Of a stretch of 64,000 bases of DNA, positions 32,703 to 42,238 are shown piece after piece. The position numbers and the translations under genes are program-made. The DNA lies in the NCBI RefSeq assembly GCF_029433095.1, contig NZ_JARNTX010000002.1, forward strand, positions 124,001-188,000, read 5' to 3'. This stretch comes from Hymenobacter sp. YC55 (GTDB lineage Bacteria > Bacteroidota > Bacteroidia > Cytophagales > Hymenobacteraceae). Position 1 is the stretch's first letter; each line of letters begins with the position of its first letter. The notes under the pieces were generated by a model that was given only the letters and a program-made list of their open reading frames with translations, was not told the DNA's origin and ran no database searches.

Positions 32703-34691
32703 ATGAAGAACTCCTTGCTTCTGCCGCTGCTGGTCGCCACTACTAGCCTAGCCTTTGCGGCCTCACTTGCACATAAACCAGCGGGCCCGGCGGCCTCGTT
32801 TGTTTCGCCCCAGGCTTCTGACACGCTTACGGTGCGCGGGCGCATCACCGATGCAGTTACAGGTAAAGGCCTGCCAGGCGTGACTGTGCTAGCAAAAGGC
32901 ACCAACACTGGCGTTTCCACTAACCCAGATGGCACCTATGCTTTAACAATGCCGGCCGGTAAGCGGGTACTCGTTATTAGTCAGGTTGGCTATGTGTCGC
33001 AGGAGCGCAAAGTCACCAAAGAGAAGCGCGTGGTAAACGTGGCGTTGCGGCTCGACAACACGCCACTGAATGAAGTGGTAATAAGTGCCGCTGGCACTGC
33101 ACCTAACCAAGTGCAGGAAGAGTTGTCAGACAAAGTTGCCGGTGTGCATATCGCTCAGGGTCAGAAAGTTAAAGCCGAGGGGATACGAATTCGCGGGGCG
33201 AGAGCCCTGCATGGCTATTTTCCGACGGTGCCACGCCCCGCTCCTGGCGCCGGTGAATCCTATGCGCATGTCAAAGAAGACGGGTTTCACAACGCTACCA
33301 AAGACCCGCTTAGCACCTTCAGCATTGATGTGGATGCAGCCAGCTATACCAACGTGCGTCGCTTTCTCAACCAGGGCCAACGCCCGCCAGCAGACGCCGT
33401 TCGCATCGAAGAAATGCTGAACTACTTTCACTACGACTACCCGCAGCCCACCGGCCCCGAGCCGTTTTCGGTGACTACCGAACTGGCCACTTGCCCCTGG
33501 AACCCGGCGCACCAGCTGGTACATGTAGGGTTGCAGGGCAAGCAAGTTGCCACCGATAAGCTGCCGCCCGCTAATCTGGTGTTTCTGGTGGACGTGTCGG
33601 GCTCGATGGACGATGACGACCGGCTGCCGCTGGTGCAAGCCGGGTTGCAGTTGCTGGTGAAGGAGTTGCGGCCCCAAGACAAGGTAGCGTTGGTGGTGTA
33701 CGCCGGAGCCGCCGGCCTCGTGCTCCCTCCCACGGCCGGCGACAAACGCAGCCAGATTCTGCGGGCCATTGATGACCTACGGGCCGGTGGCTCCACGGCG
33801 GGCGGAGCCGGTTTGCGCCTAGCCTACCAAGTGGCCCGCGAAAACTTCACCAAAGACGGCAACAACCGCTTGATACTTGCCACCGACGGCGACTTCAACG
33901 TGGGCGAGCAAAGCGACGACGCCATGGAACACCTGATAGAGCAGGAACGGGAATCGGGGGTGTTCTTGACGGTGCTCGGCGTGGGCCAGGGCAATTATCA
34001 AGACAAGAAAATGGAACTGCTCGCCGACAAAGGCAACGGCAACTACGCCTACCTCGACAACCTCGACAACCTCGACGAGGCCCGGCGGGTGCTGGTGCGG
34101 CAGTTCGGCGGCACGCTCTTTACGCTGGCCAAAGATGTGAAGCTGCAAGTGGAATTCAACCCCGCTCGGGTACGCGAATACCGCCTTATTGGCTACGAAA
34201 ACCGCACCCTTGCCGCCGAAGACTTCAACAACGACCGTAAAGATGCCGGCGAAATGGGCGCGGGCCACACAGTCACGGCCCTATATGAGGTGGTGCCCGT
34301 CGGCGCCCCTGCTGCCGTTGATAAACTTAAGTATCAAACCAGTGCCAGTCCCGAAAAGCCCGCGCCAGCTTCCGCAGACGTACTGATGGTGAAGCTGCGT
34401 TATAAGGAGCCGCAGGGCAGTACCAGCCGGTTGTTTGAGCGCACATTGCTCGGACCAGTCACACCATTGGAACGGGCTTCCGAAAACATACGTTTCGCTA
34501 CTGCGGTTGCTCAATTTGGAATGCTACTACGGGAGTCAATGTACAGAGGTACTGCTACTTTCGAGAGTACAGCTCAGTTGGCGAATCAAGCAAGGGGAAA
34601 AGATGTGGAGGGGTATCGCGCAGAGTTGGTGCGTTTAATTAAAATTGCGGACGGGTTGCAGCCAGCACTGAACGGCTACGGCGCCCGGTAA
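32703..34691 (+). CDS. VWA-domain protein with carboxypeptidase-regulatory and plug-like segment
   Basis: From the ATG at 32703 the protein is 662 residues with a signal peptide (MKNSLLLPLLVATTSLAFA). A carboxypeptidase-regulatory-like beta-sandwich follows (about 40-120; VRGRITDAVTGKGLPGVTV, the form that precedes TonB-receptor plugs). Next is a short TonB-plug-like remnant (LNEVVISAAGT ... GIRIRGARAL) without any barrel. The main body is of the YfbK type: an N-terminal DUF (PLSTFSIDVDAASYTNVRRF), a VWA domain with MIDAS DVSGSMDDDD (about 297), and a C-terminal DUF3520-like region. Such VWA proteins mediate metal-dependent protein binding at the cell surface or periplasm. The role is unknown. 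Confidence 0.85.
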   Translation: MKNSLLLPLLVATTSLAFAASLAHKPAGPAASFVSPQASDTLTVRGRITDAVTGKGLPGVTVLAKGTNTGVSTNPDGTYALTMPAGKRVLVISQVGYVSQERKVTKEKRVVNVALRLDNTPLNEVVISAAGTAPNQVQEELSDKVAGVHIAQGQKVKAEGIRIRGARALHGYFPTVPRPAPGAGESYAHVKEDGFHNATKDPLSTFSIDVDAASYTNVRRFLNQGQRPPADAVRIEEMLNYFHYDYPQPTGPEPFSVTTELATCPWNPAHQLVHVGLQGKQVATDKLPPANLVFLVDVSGSMDDDDRLPLVQAGLQLLVKELRPQDKVALVVYAGAAGLVLPPTAGDKRSQILRAIDDLRAGGSTAGGAGLRLAYQVARENFTKDGNNRLILATDGDFNVGEQSDDAMEHLIEQERESGVFLTVLGVGQGNYQDKKMELLADKGNGNYAYLDNLDNLDEARRVLVRQFGGTLFTLAKDVKLQVEFNPARVREYRLIGYENRTLAAEDFNNDRKDAGEMGAGHTVTALYEVVPVGAPAAVDKLKYQTSASPEKPAPASADVLMVKLRYKEPQGSTSRLFERTLLGPVTPLERASENIRFATAVAQFGMLLRESMYRGTATFESTAQLANQARGKDVEGYRAELVRLIKIADGLQPALNGYGAR

Positions 34692-34810
34692 GAATCAGAA
34701 ATCAAGGTATTGGGTCAGGCTGGGACTTTCACTCACCTATTGCGGCGGGAGTTCCGGTTGGTTGCAGACTACCGGTTGCATATTACCCGTGCTACCCGGC
34801 CTGGCCTTTA

Positions 34811-34869
34811 GCATCAACTACCACAAAGCCCCTGCCGGTTACCGGCAGGGGCTTTGTGGTAGTTGATGC
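34811..34869. terminator. Near-perfect 59-nt palindrome between convergent genes
   Basis: Arms 34811-34839 and 34841-34869 are exact 29-nt reverse complements (core AGCCCCTGCCGGT) about a single central base. It lies between the plus-strand VWA gene and the minus-strand delta-60 gene and can terminate both. Confidence 0.85.
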
Positions 34870-34909
34870 GGTTGTTCTTAATCGAGACTTATTTAATCGA
34901 CTATTAAAA

Positions 34910-37468
34910 TCAGTGCGTTACAATTACTTTCTGTTGGTATAGCGCAGATTCGCCATGCACTTGCAACAGATATACACCAGCCGGTACTGCGTTTAGGCTC
35001 AGTTGGGTTTTAGATTGCTGAGCAGGCACAGACCAGCGTCTCACCGTGCGGCCGTTCAAATCTACTAGGGTGGCGGGTCGAGTTTTGGAGGCGGCAGGTA
35101 ATTGTAGATTTACGGATTCATGGGCTGGATTGGGGTAAAGCTCTAGAGGCTGCCAGGCCAGTGCCTTATGTGTGTTCAGCGCAATGTTGCTAAGCCTAGC
35201 CAAGCCAATGCGAGTTTGTCCGGCTACATAGCGGAATGAACCGAAGAGGACGATTTTGCCGTCGGTTGGCTGAAGTGCAATACCGTTCAATACATCATCA
35301 CCAGTGAAAATACTTTGCGGAACGGCTATCGGATTAAAGCTTGCGTCAAGACTGCCATCAAGGTTGAGGCGAACAAGCGTATTACTGTAAGCAGGCGAGT
35401 TGCGGCTAGCGAGCAGGCGGCCGTCTGGCTGTACTGCTCGCAGAACATAAAAATCTGCTAACGCGGAATACGTCGGGTCAACGCTGCCATCAACTGTAAG
35501 ACGAACCACACCGTAGGGTGCTGGCTGGCCATTAAAGGTAGTGAACGAGCCACTAACCAATAAACGCCCATCAGGCTGTGACAGAACTGTATAAGCAGCA
35601 CCAGTGCCAGCCGCCGTTCCTACTGAGAAAGTGTTGTCTGGAGAGCCGTTGGCGTTGAGACGCTCAAGAGTAGTGGCCGATGAGTTGGGAAAATCATCAC
35701 TCACCACCAACAACTTCCCGCTAGATTGTACTAACACCTTAGCAACACGACGGGCCGCCTGGCCACTAACTGTTGCAAAAGTATTATCAGGTGTACCATC
35801 AGCGTTGAGGCGCACTAGACCATTTAAGTTACTCAAGCCTCCGTAAGTACGGAAACGGCCAAATACGAGTAGTTGTCCGTTGTTCAGATCTACTGCGCCT
35901 TGTAATTGCGCTGGTACTACACCAGGGCTGAATGTAGTTGGTCCAAAAGGCTGAGCATTAAAACTATTGTCGATGGCACCTGATGCGAACTGCCGTTGGA
36001 GTGAAACGTAGGACAATTGGTTTCCCAATAGATAGAAGCTGCCATTGGGCTGCAGGGCTTGTACAATGCCAGCACCAGTGGATTGGGACACGAAACTGGC
36101 ATCGAGGGTACCATCGGCATTGATGCGGCGTACCGCATTAGCGCTGCCAGGAGCGGGCAAGCCATTAAACTGGGTAAAATTACCGGTTACTAATAGCTGC
36201 CCGTTAGATAGTGGTACTGCCTGCGTAAGTATTCCTCGAGCTTCGACTACTGGCGCAAATGCTGCGTCAGGCAAGCCAGTAGTACCATTTAGCCGAACAA
36301 TGCCACCATAAGAAGTAGCGTTATATTGAGGAAAGCCGCCGGCAACTAACACTTGGCCAGCAGGAATAGTTGTAACGTAGTTGACTTGGTTGCTAGCTCC
36401 AACTCCAGCTGCAAAGTTTGTGTCGAGGTTGCCTGTAGAGGTAAGGCGTGCCACTCGGCCTCGATTAATGCCATTCACTTGTGTGAAGTTGCCTCCGATA
36501 ACGATGCTGCCGTTGGGTTCCAGGCTGATACTACGAACAGTATTATTAGCGCCAGTACCAGGCTGGAATGAGTTATCGAGGGTGCCATCAAGCAACAAGC
36601 GCGCTATTCGTGCGGCTGGCTGTCCATCAACTTGTGTAAATGATCCTCCTATCAGGAGCTTGCCATCGGGCTGCTGGGCCAGAGCCGATATAGGACCGAG
36701 GTTGATGTTTGTTGTGTTGGCAATAAAGCTGGGGTCTACCACACCAGTACTGGTTAGGCGAACTAGCCAACGTAGCTGTTGGCCGGCGAAATTAGTGAAA
36801 GAACCTCCTATCAGAATCTTGCCATCGGCTTGTACTAAAATAGTTGATACAGATCCACCTTGGTCCATACCAGTTCCACTATTGAATGATGAATCCACTG
36901 TCCCATTGGGTTGTAGTCGTACAAGCCCGCCGGTCTGCACACCGCCGTTAAAAGTTGTGCCGCTACCAACCAGTATTTTGCCATCTGGCTGCAAAGCTAA
37001 GCTAGTGATCTGTCGGATAGAAGCAGCGGTGCCAAAGGTAAAGCTTTGATCAACTGAACCATCGGAGTTGAGGCGTACTACTAGTGGAAAGGGCTGACCG
37101 TTGAAGGTCGTGAAGCCACCACCTACCAGAATCTTGCCATCAGGCTGAAGCAGGATATTGGAGATGAATCCGTTAGCCCCGGTGCCCCCCACATTGAAAG
37201 TAGCATCTGTGGTGCCATCGGGGTTGAGGCGCTGTAGCTTACCTGTAAGGGTTCCATTCACAAAGTCGAAGCCACCTGCAACTAAAATTTTTCCATCAGG
37301 TTGTACGGCCAGCGAATTTACTGTTAACTGCAAGCCTGCTGTAAGTGGCGTTTTCAGTACAGTAGGTTGAAAAGAGGGATCTAGTGACTGGGCATTAAGT
37401 ACTGTAGCTCCTTCTAAGCAGCAGAATAGCGAGGCGGCTAAAATGAATGAAGTAGAGATTTTATACAT
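34910..37468 (-). CDS. Delta-60 repeat protein with T9SS sorting domain
   Basis: This 852-residue protein has a signal peptide (first ~26 residues, ending LNAQ). It carries about 13 copies of the delta-60 repeat: QPDGKILVGGxF..., then RLNxDGxxDxxF, including LNPDGTTDATF, LNSDGSVDQSF, LNADGTPDNTF and LNLDGSLDASF. These repeats form a beta-propeller-like domain on the cell surface. The C-terminal ~80 residues are a type A T9SS sorting domain (LELYPNPAHESVNLQLP, LVDLNGRTVRRW, PAGVYLLQVHG). It is therefore probably exported by T9SS and anchored or released. The binding partner is unknown. The gene is AT-richer than its neighbours. Confidence 0.9.
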   Translation of the reverse strand: MYKISTSFILAASLFCCLEGATVLNAQSLDPSFQPTVLKTPLTAGLQLTVNSLAVQPDGKILVAGGFDFVNGTLTGKLQRLNPDGTTDATFNVGGTGANGFISNILLQPDGKILVGGGFTTFNGQPFPLVVRLNSDGSVDQSFTFGTAASIRQITSLALQPDGKILVGSGTTFNGGVQTGGLVRLQPNGTVDSSFNSGTGMDQGGSVSTILVQADGKILIGGSFTNFAGQQLRWLVRLTSTGVVDPSFIANTTNINLGPISALAQQPDGKLLIGGSFTQVDGQPAARIARLLLDGTLDNSFQPGTGANNTVRSISLEPNGSIVIGGNFTQVNGINRGRVARLTSTGNLDTNFAAGVGASNQVNYVTTIPAGQVLVAGGFPQYNATSYGGIVRLNGTTGLPDAAFAPVVEARGILTQAVPLSNGQLLVTGNFTQFNGLPAPGSANAVRRINADGTLDASFVSQSTGAGIVQALQPNGSFYLLGNQLSYVSLQRQFASGAIDNSFNAQPFGPTTFSPGVVPAQLQGAVDLNNGQLLVFGRFRTYGGLSNLNGLVRLNADGTPDNTFATVSGQAARRVAKVLVQSSGKLLVVSDDFPNSSATTLERLNANGSPDNTFSVGTAAGTGAAYTVLSQPDGRLLVSGSFTTFNGQPAPYGVVRLTVDGSVDPTYSALADFYVLRAVQPDGRLLASRNSPAYSNTLVRLNLDGSLDASFNPIAVPQSIFTGDDVLNGIALQPTDGKIVLFGSFRYVAGQTRIGLARLSNIALNTHKALAWQPLELYPNPAHESVNLQLPAASKTRPATLVDLNGRTVRRWSVPAQQSKTQLSLNAVPAGVYLLQVHGESALYQQKVIVTH

Positions 37469-37538
37469 AAATGTTCAGACAAAATGAGATTAATAGAATC
37501 ATGTTAAATGATCATAGGGCAAACAATTCCTAATAGAC

Positions 37539-37546
37539 CAAAGGTA
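37539..37546 (-). promoter_or_regulatory. -7 box (TACCTTTG) for the delta-60 repeat gene
   Basis: The perfect TAnnTTTG box is 71 nt upstream of the ATG at 37466-37468, within a strongly AT-rich leader. A TTG -33 at normal spacing is not evident. Confidence 0.45.
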
Positions 37547-37733
37547 GGAAGTCAATATGGTATTATTAGTGTGGTTTACCTTGAATAAGCTTGAATAGTA
37601 ATTGATAAAATTGTATTTATATAATATGAATTAGTCGGTTTGTAATTTGCTGCAGATCGGGTATGATAATTACACTTGCCTGAATCATCCCAATAAGCAG
37701 TGGTTGATTCAGTAAATTTTAAAGAGGCTTGAA

Positions 37734-37805
37734 CTATAAAAGCAGCATTCAATGCTGATGGCCCATAATATTATGAGTCATCAGCATTGAATGCTGCTTT
37801 TATAG
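37734..37805 (-). terminator. Hairpin terminator after the outer-membrane protein gene
   Basis: Arms 37734-37760 and 37779-37805 are exact 27-nt reverse complements (core AGCAGCATTCAATGCTGATG) around an 18-nt loop. The distal arm on the minus strand ends in TTTTATAG. It lies 40 nt past the stop of the gene ending at 37846. Confidence 0.8.
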
Positions 37806-37845
37806 CTTACCTGCAAAGTAGCTTGCTGGCAACTTAGAGGATTGC

Positions 37846-38628
37846 TTAAAACGAGTAGTTCAGCGAAGCTTTAATAACTCTGTTATAAGAGTCGAAGCGG
37901 TTGTTCTTGTCAAGGGAGGAGAGGCCATAGTCGTAGCCGGCGCTGAAGCCGATGCCGCTGGTGGACTGATAGCCAATGCCGCCTACTACACCAAAATCGA
38001 CGGGGCGGAACTGGTCTTTGATGTCGAAGTCTTGCTTGAAGGCCGAGAAGCCGAGGGCGCTGGCTTCTACACGGGCGTTGTTGCTGACCAGGAAGGAGGC
38101 TTGCGGGCCGGCGAATAAGTAGAAGCCGGGCGTGATGTAAGCTTTGGCTAGTACCGGCACATCAATGTACGCCATGCGGGAAGTTGCCGTCACGCGGGCA
38201 TTCAGGAAATCAAGCGGCTCGAAGGGAATGGTACCAACCAACTTGGTGCCTTTCTCGGAGTAGCTGATGCCCGGCTCGATGGCGAAGCTCGAACCCAATG
38301 GCAGCGTGGCGTAGAAGCCTACGTGGAAGCCAGGCTTCATTTCTTTGGTGACGGCGCCGCTGGAAAAGTCGGCTACGTCCATCACGCTTTGCACCGCGTC
38401 GCCCGACCAGTCGGATACGTTTACGCCGGCCCGGATACCGAACTGCGGGCCGAGGGCGGAACTCGTTGATTTTGGAGAATATACCGAGCGAGCTTGTGCT
38501 TTGCCAGTGTATTTGCCGGTATAAGCTGGTACGCGGTGGGGCTGAATTTGAGCCTGCGCGGAGAGAGTAAAGGCGGAAAACAAAAGGGTAGCCGCGGCCA
38601 GGCGGCCGAAAAGTCGCTTCGTATTCAT
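37846..38628 (-). CDS. Outer-membrane beta-barrel protein (PorT/OmpW-like)
   Basis: This 260-residue protein has a signal peptide (LAAATLLFSAFTLSAQA) and a short basic linker. A beta-barrel follows with the opening FGIRAGVNVSDWSGDA and alternating-hydrophobic strands (GFHVGFYATLPLGSSFAIEPGISYSEKG in parts, FDSYNRVIKASLNYSF at the end with a C-terminal Phe). This matches the outer-membrane beta-barrel type 2 family common in Bacteroidota. It probably sits in the outer membrane; whether it is a porin or a structural protein cannot be told. Confidence 0.82.
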   Translation of the reverse strand: MNTKRLFGRLAAATLLFSAFTLSAQAQIQPHRVPAYTGKYTGKAQARSVYSPKSTSSALGPQFGIRAGVNVSDWSGDAVQSVMDVADFSSGAVTKEMKPGFHVGFYATLPLGSSFAIEPGISYSEKGTKLVGTIPFEPLDFLNARVTATSRMAYIDVPVLAKAYITPGFYLFAGPQASFLVSNNARVEASALGFSAFKQDFDIKDQFRPVDFGVVGGIGYQSTSGIGFSAGYDYGLSSLDKNNRFDSYNRVIKASLNYSF

Positions 38629-39019
38629 AGCAGGAAGATTGAGAGTTGTGAACCGGAGATGCGTTGCGCGTCGCAGAAAAGCCGGTGTTGCGAAGGCTAA
38701 TTACAAAACCGTGCCAATTCCGATTTAGACTTGTCAGGAGATAGGCCATAGACCCCAAAAAGCGGCAAAGCGCAGCTATATAGCCAAGGTGAGGCATAAA
38801 GCTTGCGGCATTCTCACTAGGTGCAGATACTAACCTCGGTACGCAAGCTCAACGGCTATAAGAAAACAAGGGGTTGCTACGCAGACACTATGTTGCGTGT
38901 GAAGTCTCTGTGAAAAGTGCAGGCTGATCCTGGCAAAACGATAACACCATCGTCTTGCGGCCATAATATTGCCTTTACACTAGGCAGGAACCTTTGCGGC
39001 TTCATTCAAGCCTGCTGCT
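38629..39019. promoter_or_regulatory. Divergent intergenic region with candidate promoter for the TonB receptor
   Basis: On the plus strand TTG (38969-38971), 17 nt, AACCTTTG (38989-38996) resembles TTG-N-TAnnTTTG with one mismatch in the -7 box, 24 nt before the receptor's ATG. Nothing else is recognisable in these 391 bp. Confidence 0.4.
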
Positions 39020-42000
39020 ATGTGCAAAGATTTTCCTCTCTTTTCCACCGTTTTTTCAGTTGCACTGCTGAGTGCCTTCTCCGGTTTCAGCCAATCGACC
39101 GATGCTTCCATTGCGGGGCGGGTAGTTGATGAAAAAGGTGTTACCCTGCCGGGCGTAACCATTATTGTGCGCAATGAGGCAACGGGTTTCCAGACGACGA
39201 CCGTCACCAATGCAGAGGGACGCTATTTTCTGCGGCAGCTTCCACTTGGCAAGCCCTATACCGTGCGGGCCAGCTACATCGGTTCCACCAACCAAGTGAA
39301 AAACGAGTTGACGCTGAACCTAGGCGACCAACTGGCTGTGGATTTCACTATGCAGCCTTCCACCGTTGGCTTGCAGGAAGTGGTGGTGCGCGGCAACGCC
39401 CTCAACAGCCGCATCGACCGCCTAGGCAGCAGCACGGCCATCACCGACCAAACCATCCGCCAGATTCCGACGCTCAACCGCAGCTTCACCAACCTGGCTT
39501 CGCTGGCGCCCACCTCCAACGGGGGCAGCGTAGGCGGCCAATTGCCCTCGTCGACCAATTACCTGATTGATGGGGTGAGTGCTCGTAACAACCTCACGTC
39601 TGGGGCGGTAGGCAACGGACCGTACTCGCTTTCGCTGGAGGCTATCCGCGAATTCGAGGTGGCTACCAACGTGTACGACGTGACGCAAGGCCGCCAAGGC
39701 GGCGGCACCATCAGCGCCGTTACCAAGTCGGGCACCAACACCTTCACCGGCTCGATCTTCGACTACTACCGCGCCGATTTCCTGGCCAGCCCCTACGACA
39801 TCCGGGGCAACCGCCGCACCCAAAATTTTACCACCAACCAGTACGGCTTTAGCCTCGGCGGCCCCATCATCAAGGACAAACTGCACTTCTTCACGGCCCT
39901 GGACCGGCAAGATCAGTCGGCTCCGTTTTTTATTGCCGATATTAAGTCGGATGCGGATGCCAATGCTTTGGGTATCAGTGCGGGGGCGCTGGATACGGTG
40001 CTGACCATTGCCCGCAATAAGTACGGCCTAAGCAGCGCCCGGCAAACCGGCGAGTTCGGACGTAAGACGTTGGCTAACACATTTTTTGCGCGCCTCGACT
40101 GGCAGATCAACGAGAATAACCGCCTGACGCTGCGCAATAACTACAGCGACTGGAACAACCCCAACAGCACCGACGACAACTCGTCTATCAACCTATATGA
40201 GGTGTACGGAAACTTCAAGTCGCGCGAGAACAGCACATTGGCTTCGTTGCGCACGCAGTTCAGCCCCGACCTGCTTAACGAGTTGAAGGTGCAGTACCAG
40301 ACCGTGAAGCGCGACTACACCCCCAACGACCAACTGCCGGCCGCCAACATTCCGCGGGCCATTGTGACGGTCCGCTCGCGCCTGCCCAACGGGCGGCAGG
40401 GGAGTACGTCGGTGCAGCTTGGCGGGCAGCGTTTCACGCCCGAAAACAACCTGGAAAACCAGATCCAGCTCGTCAATACCACGTACCTGACCAAAGGCCG
40501 CTACAACTTCACCTTCGGCACCGACAACACGCTGACTTACCTGGATACCTACATTTCCAGCGAGCAAAACGGGCGCTTTGTGTTCAATAGCGTGCAGGAA
40601 TTCAACGACTTAAATCCGACCCGCTACGCGCGGGAAGTACCGTTGCAAGGCGTGCCATCGGTGCAGCAGTACGTGTTGAATACCTCGTTGTTTGGGCAGG
40701 CGCAGTACAATCCGCTGCCCCACGTGGAAGCCATTGTGGGCTTGCGTTGGGACATGACGAGCTACCTGACGGCCGGTGCCTACAACCCCGTGGTGCAAGA
40801 AGCGCTAGGCTTGCGCACCGACAACAACCCCACCGACTGGAACAACATTCAGCCCCGCGTGCAGCTGACGTGGGACGTGAAGGGCGAACGGAAAAGCATC
40901 GTCCGGCTTGGCGGCGGCATTTTCTCGGCCAACCCCGTCAACTACGCTCAGGTCAACAACATCCAGAACAGCGGCACCAAGGTGGCCTCCATCGACGTGA
41001 CGCGGCCTTCCTCGGGTCAGAATCCTGTGCCCCGTCCCGACTTCCCCGCCTACCGCGCCGACCCTTCTACGGCTCCCGACTTGCTGCCGGGTGTGCCGTA
41101 CGTGTCGACCATTAACTTGAACAACAAAGACTTGCAGGTGCCGAACGTGTACAAGGCCAACTTGAGCGTGAACCGCATTGTGAGCAGCTGGCTGCGGGTG
41201 GGCGTCAACTTCCTGTACTCCTACACCCGCGACAACTACGTGTACCTGGACCGCAACCTCGTGGACCAGCCCTACTTCACGCTCGACAACGAAGCCAACC
41301 GCGGCGTATTCGTGCCGGCCAACACCATCACCGGCGCGGGCATCACCAACAACGTGCTCGGGCGCAAAACGCCGGCCGTGGGCCGCACGCTGGAGTTCAC
41401 CAATGGCGCTAAAGTTAGGCAGGCGGCTATGATTGTGGATGCCGAGCTGCGCTACTTCCGCGACGGGTATTTCAACGCCAGCTACACCCTCAACGATACC
41501 CGCGACAACACGTCTTACAACGGCAACGTGGCCAATACGTCCACCTTCCGGCCCGTGAAGTCGGACCCGCGTAGCCTAAGCGAAATCAACTATTCCGACA
41601 ACCAGTTCCGGCACAAGGTCGTGTTCTTCGGCAGCTCGCCTACCGTGAAAGGCTTTGCGCTGAGCGCCCGGTTCACCGGCCTAGGCGGCACGCGCTACTC
41701 CTTGCTCGTGGACGCCGACATCAACGGTGACTTCGTGGGTGGCCCCGGTACCGACAATGACCTGGCCTTCGTCTTCGACCCCAACAACCCGGAAACCAAC
41801 CCGGCCGTGGCGGCCTCCATGCAGAAGGTGCTCGACAACCCCGACAACCGGGCCAAAGACTACATCCGGCGCAGCCTTGGCGGCATTGCCGACCGCAACG
41901 GGGGCATCAACCCGTTCTCGGGCACGTTTGATGTACGCCTGCAAAAGACCTTCAAGACCTTCAAAAACCAGGGCCTCACCTTCAGCGTCGATGCCTTCAA

Positions 42001-42187
42001 CTTCGCCAACCTGCTCAACAAGGACTGGGGCGTGAACTATAACCTCGGCAACCAGAACCTGCTGACGGTTAGTGGCTTCAACCAAACCACGCGGCGCTAC
42101 ACCTACCGCGTCAACGAGAACGTGGGCACTACGCTCCAAAACGGTACGCCATACCAGCTCCAGCTCGGCGCCCGCTATTCTTTCTAA
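39020..42187 (+). CDS. TonB-dependent outer-membrane receptor, Oar-like
   Basis: This 1055-residue protein has a signal peptide (SVALLSAFSGFSQS), then a carboxypeptidase-regulatory-like domain (SIAGRVVDEKGVTLPGVTI, about 28-115). A TonB plug follows (VVVRGNALNSRIDRLGSSTAI; TNYLIDGVSARN) and then a large beta-barrel that ends with an aromatic residue (YQLQLGARYSF). The short plug motif and FTGSIFDYYR segment resemble Oar-type receptors. It would import or bind a large substrate (glycan, peptide or siderophore) using TonB energy. No SusD-like gene is adjacent. The phosphodiesterase gene 51 bp downstream is probably co-transcribed. Confidence 0.92.
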   Translation: MCKDFPLFSTVFSVALLSAFSGFSQSTDASIAGRVVDEKGVTLPGVTIIVRNEATGFQTTTVTNAEGRYFLRQLPLGKPYTVRASYIGSTNQVKNELTLNLGDQLAVDFTMQPSTVGLQEVVVRGNALNSRIDRLGSSTAITDQTIRQIPTLNRSFTNLASLAPTSNGGSVGGQLPSSTNYLIDGVSARNNLTSGAVGNGPYSLSLEAIREFEVATNVYDVTQGRQGGGTISAVTKSGTNTFTGSIFDYYRADFLASPYDIRGNRRTQNFTTNQYGFSLGGPIIKDKLHFFTALDRQDQSAPFFIADIKSDADANALGISAGALDTVLTIARNKYGLSSARQTGEFGRKTLANTFFARLDWQINENNRLTLRNNYSDWNNPNSTDDNSSINLYEVYGNFKSRENSTLASLRTQFSPDLLNELKVQYQTVKRDYTPNDQLPAANIPRAIVTVRSRLPNGRQGSTSVQLGGQRFTPENNLENQIQLVNTTYLTKGRYNFTFGTDNTLTYLDTYISSEQNGRFVFNSVQEFNDLNPTRYAREVPLQGVPSVQQYVLNTSLFGQAQYNPLPHVEAIVGLRWDMTSYLTAGAYNPVVQEALGLRTDNNPTDWNNIQPRVQLTWDVKGERKSIVRLGGGIFSANPVNYAQVNNIQNSGTKVASIDVTRPSSGQNPVPRPDFPAYRADPSTAPDLLPGVPYVSTINLNNKDLQVPNVYKANLSVNRIVSSWLRVGVNFLYSYTRDNYVYLDRNLVDQPYFTLDNEANRGVFVPANTITGAGITNNVLGRKTPAVGRTLEFTNGAKVRQAAMIVDAELRYFRDGYFNASYTLNDTRDNTSYNGNVANTSTFRPVKSDPRSLSEINYSDNQFRHKVVFFGSSPTVKGFALSARFTGLGGTRYSLLVDADINGDFVGGPGTDNDLAFVFDPNNPETNPAVAASMQKVLDNPDNRAKDYIRRSLGGIADRNGGINPFSGTFDVRLQKTFKTFKNQGLTFSVDAFNFANLLNKDWGVNYNLGNQNLLTVSGFNQTTRRYTYRVNENVGTTLQNGTPYQLQLGARYSF

Positions 42188-42238
42188 GAACCTATTCGAA
42201 TAGACTTCAACTCGTCATCACCTTTCCCTTCCATCTAG

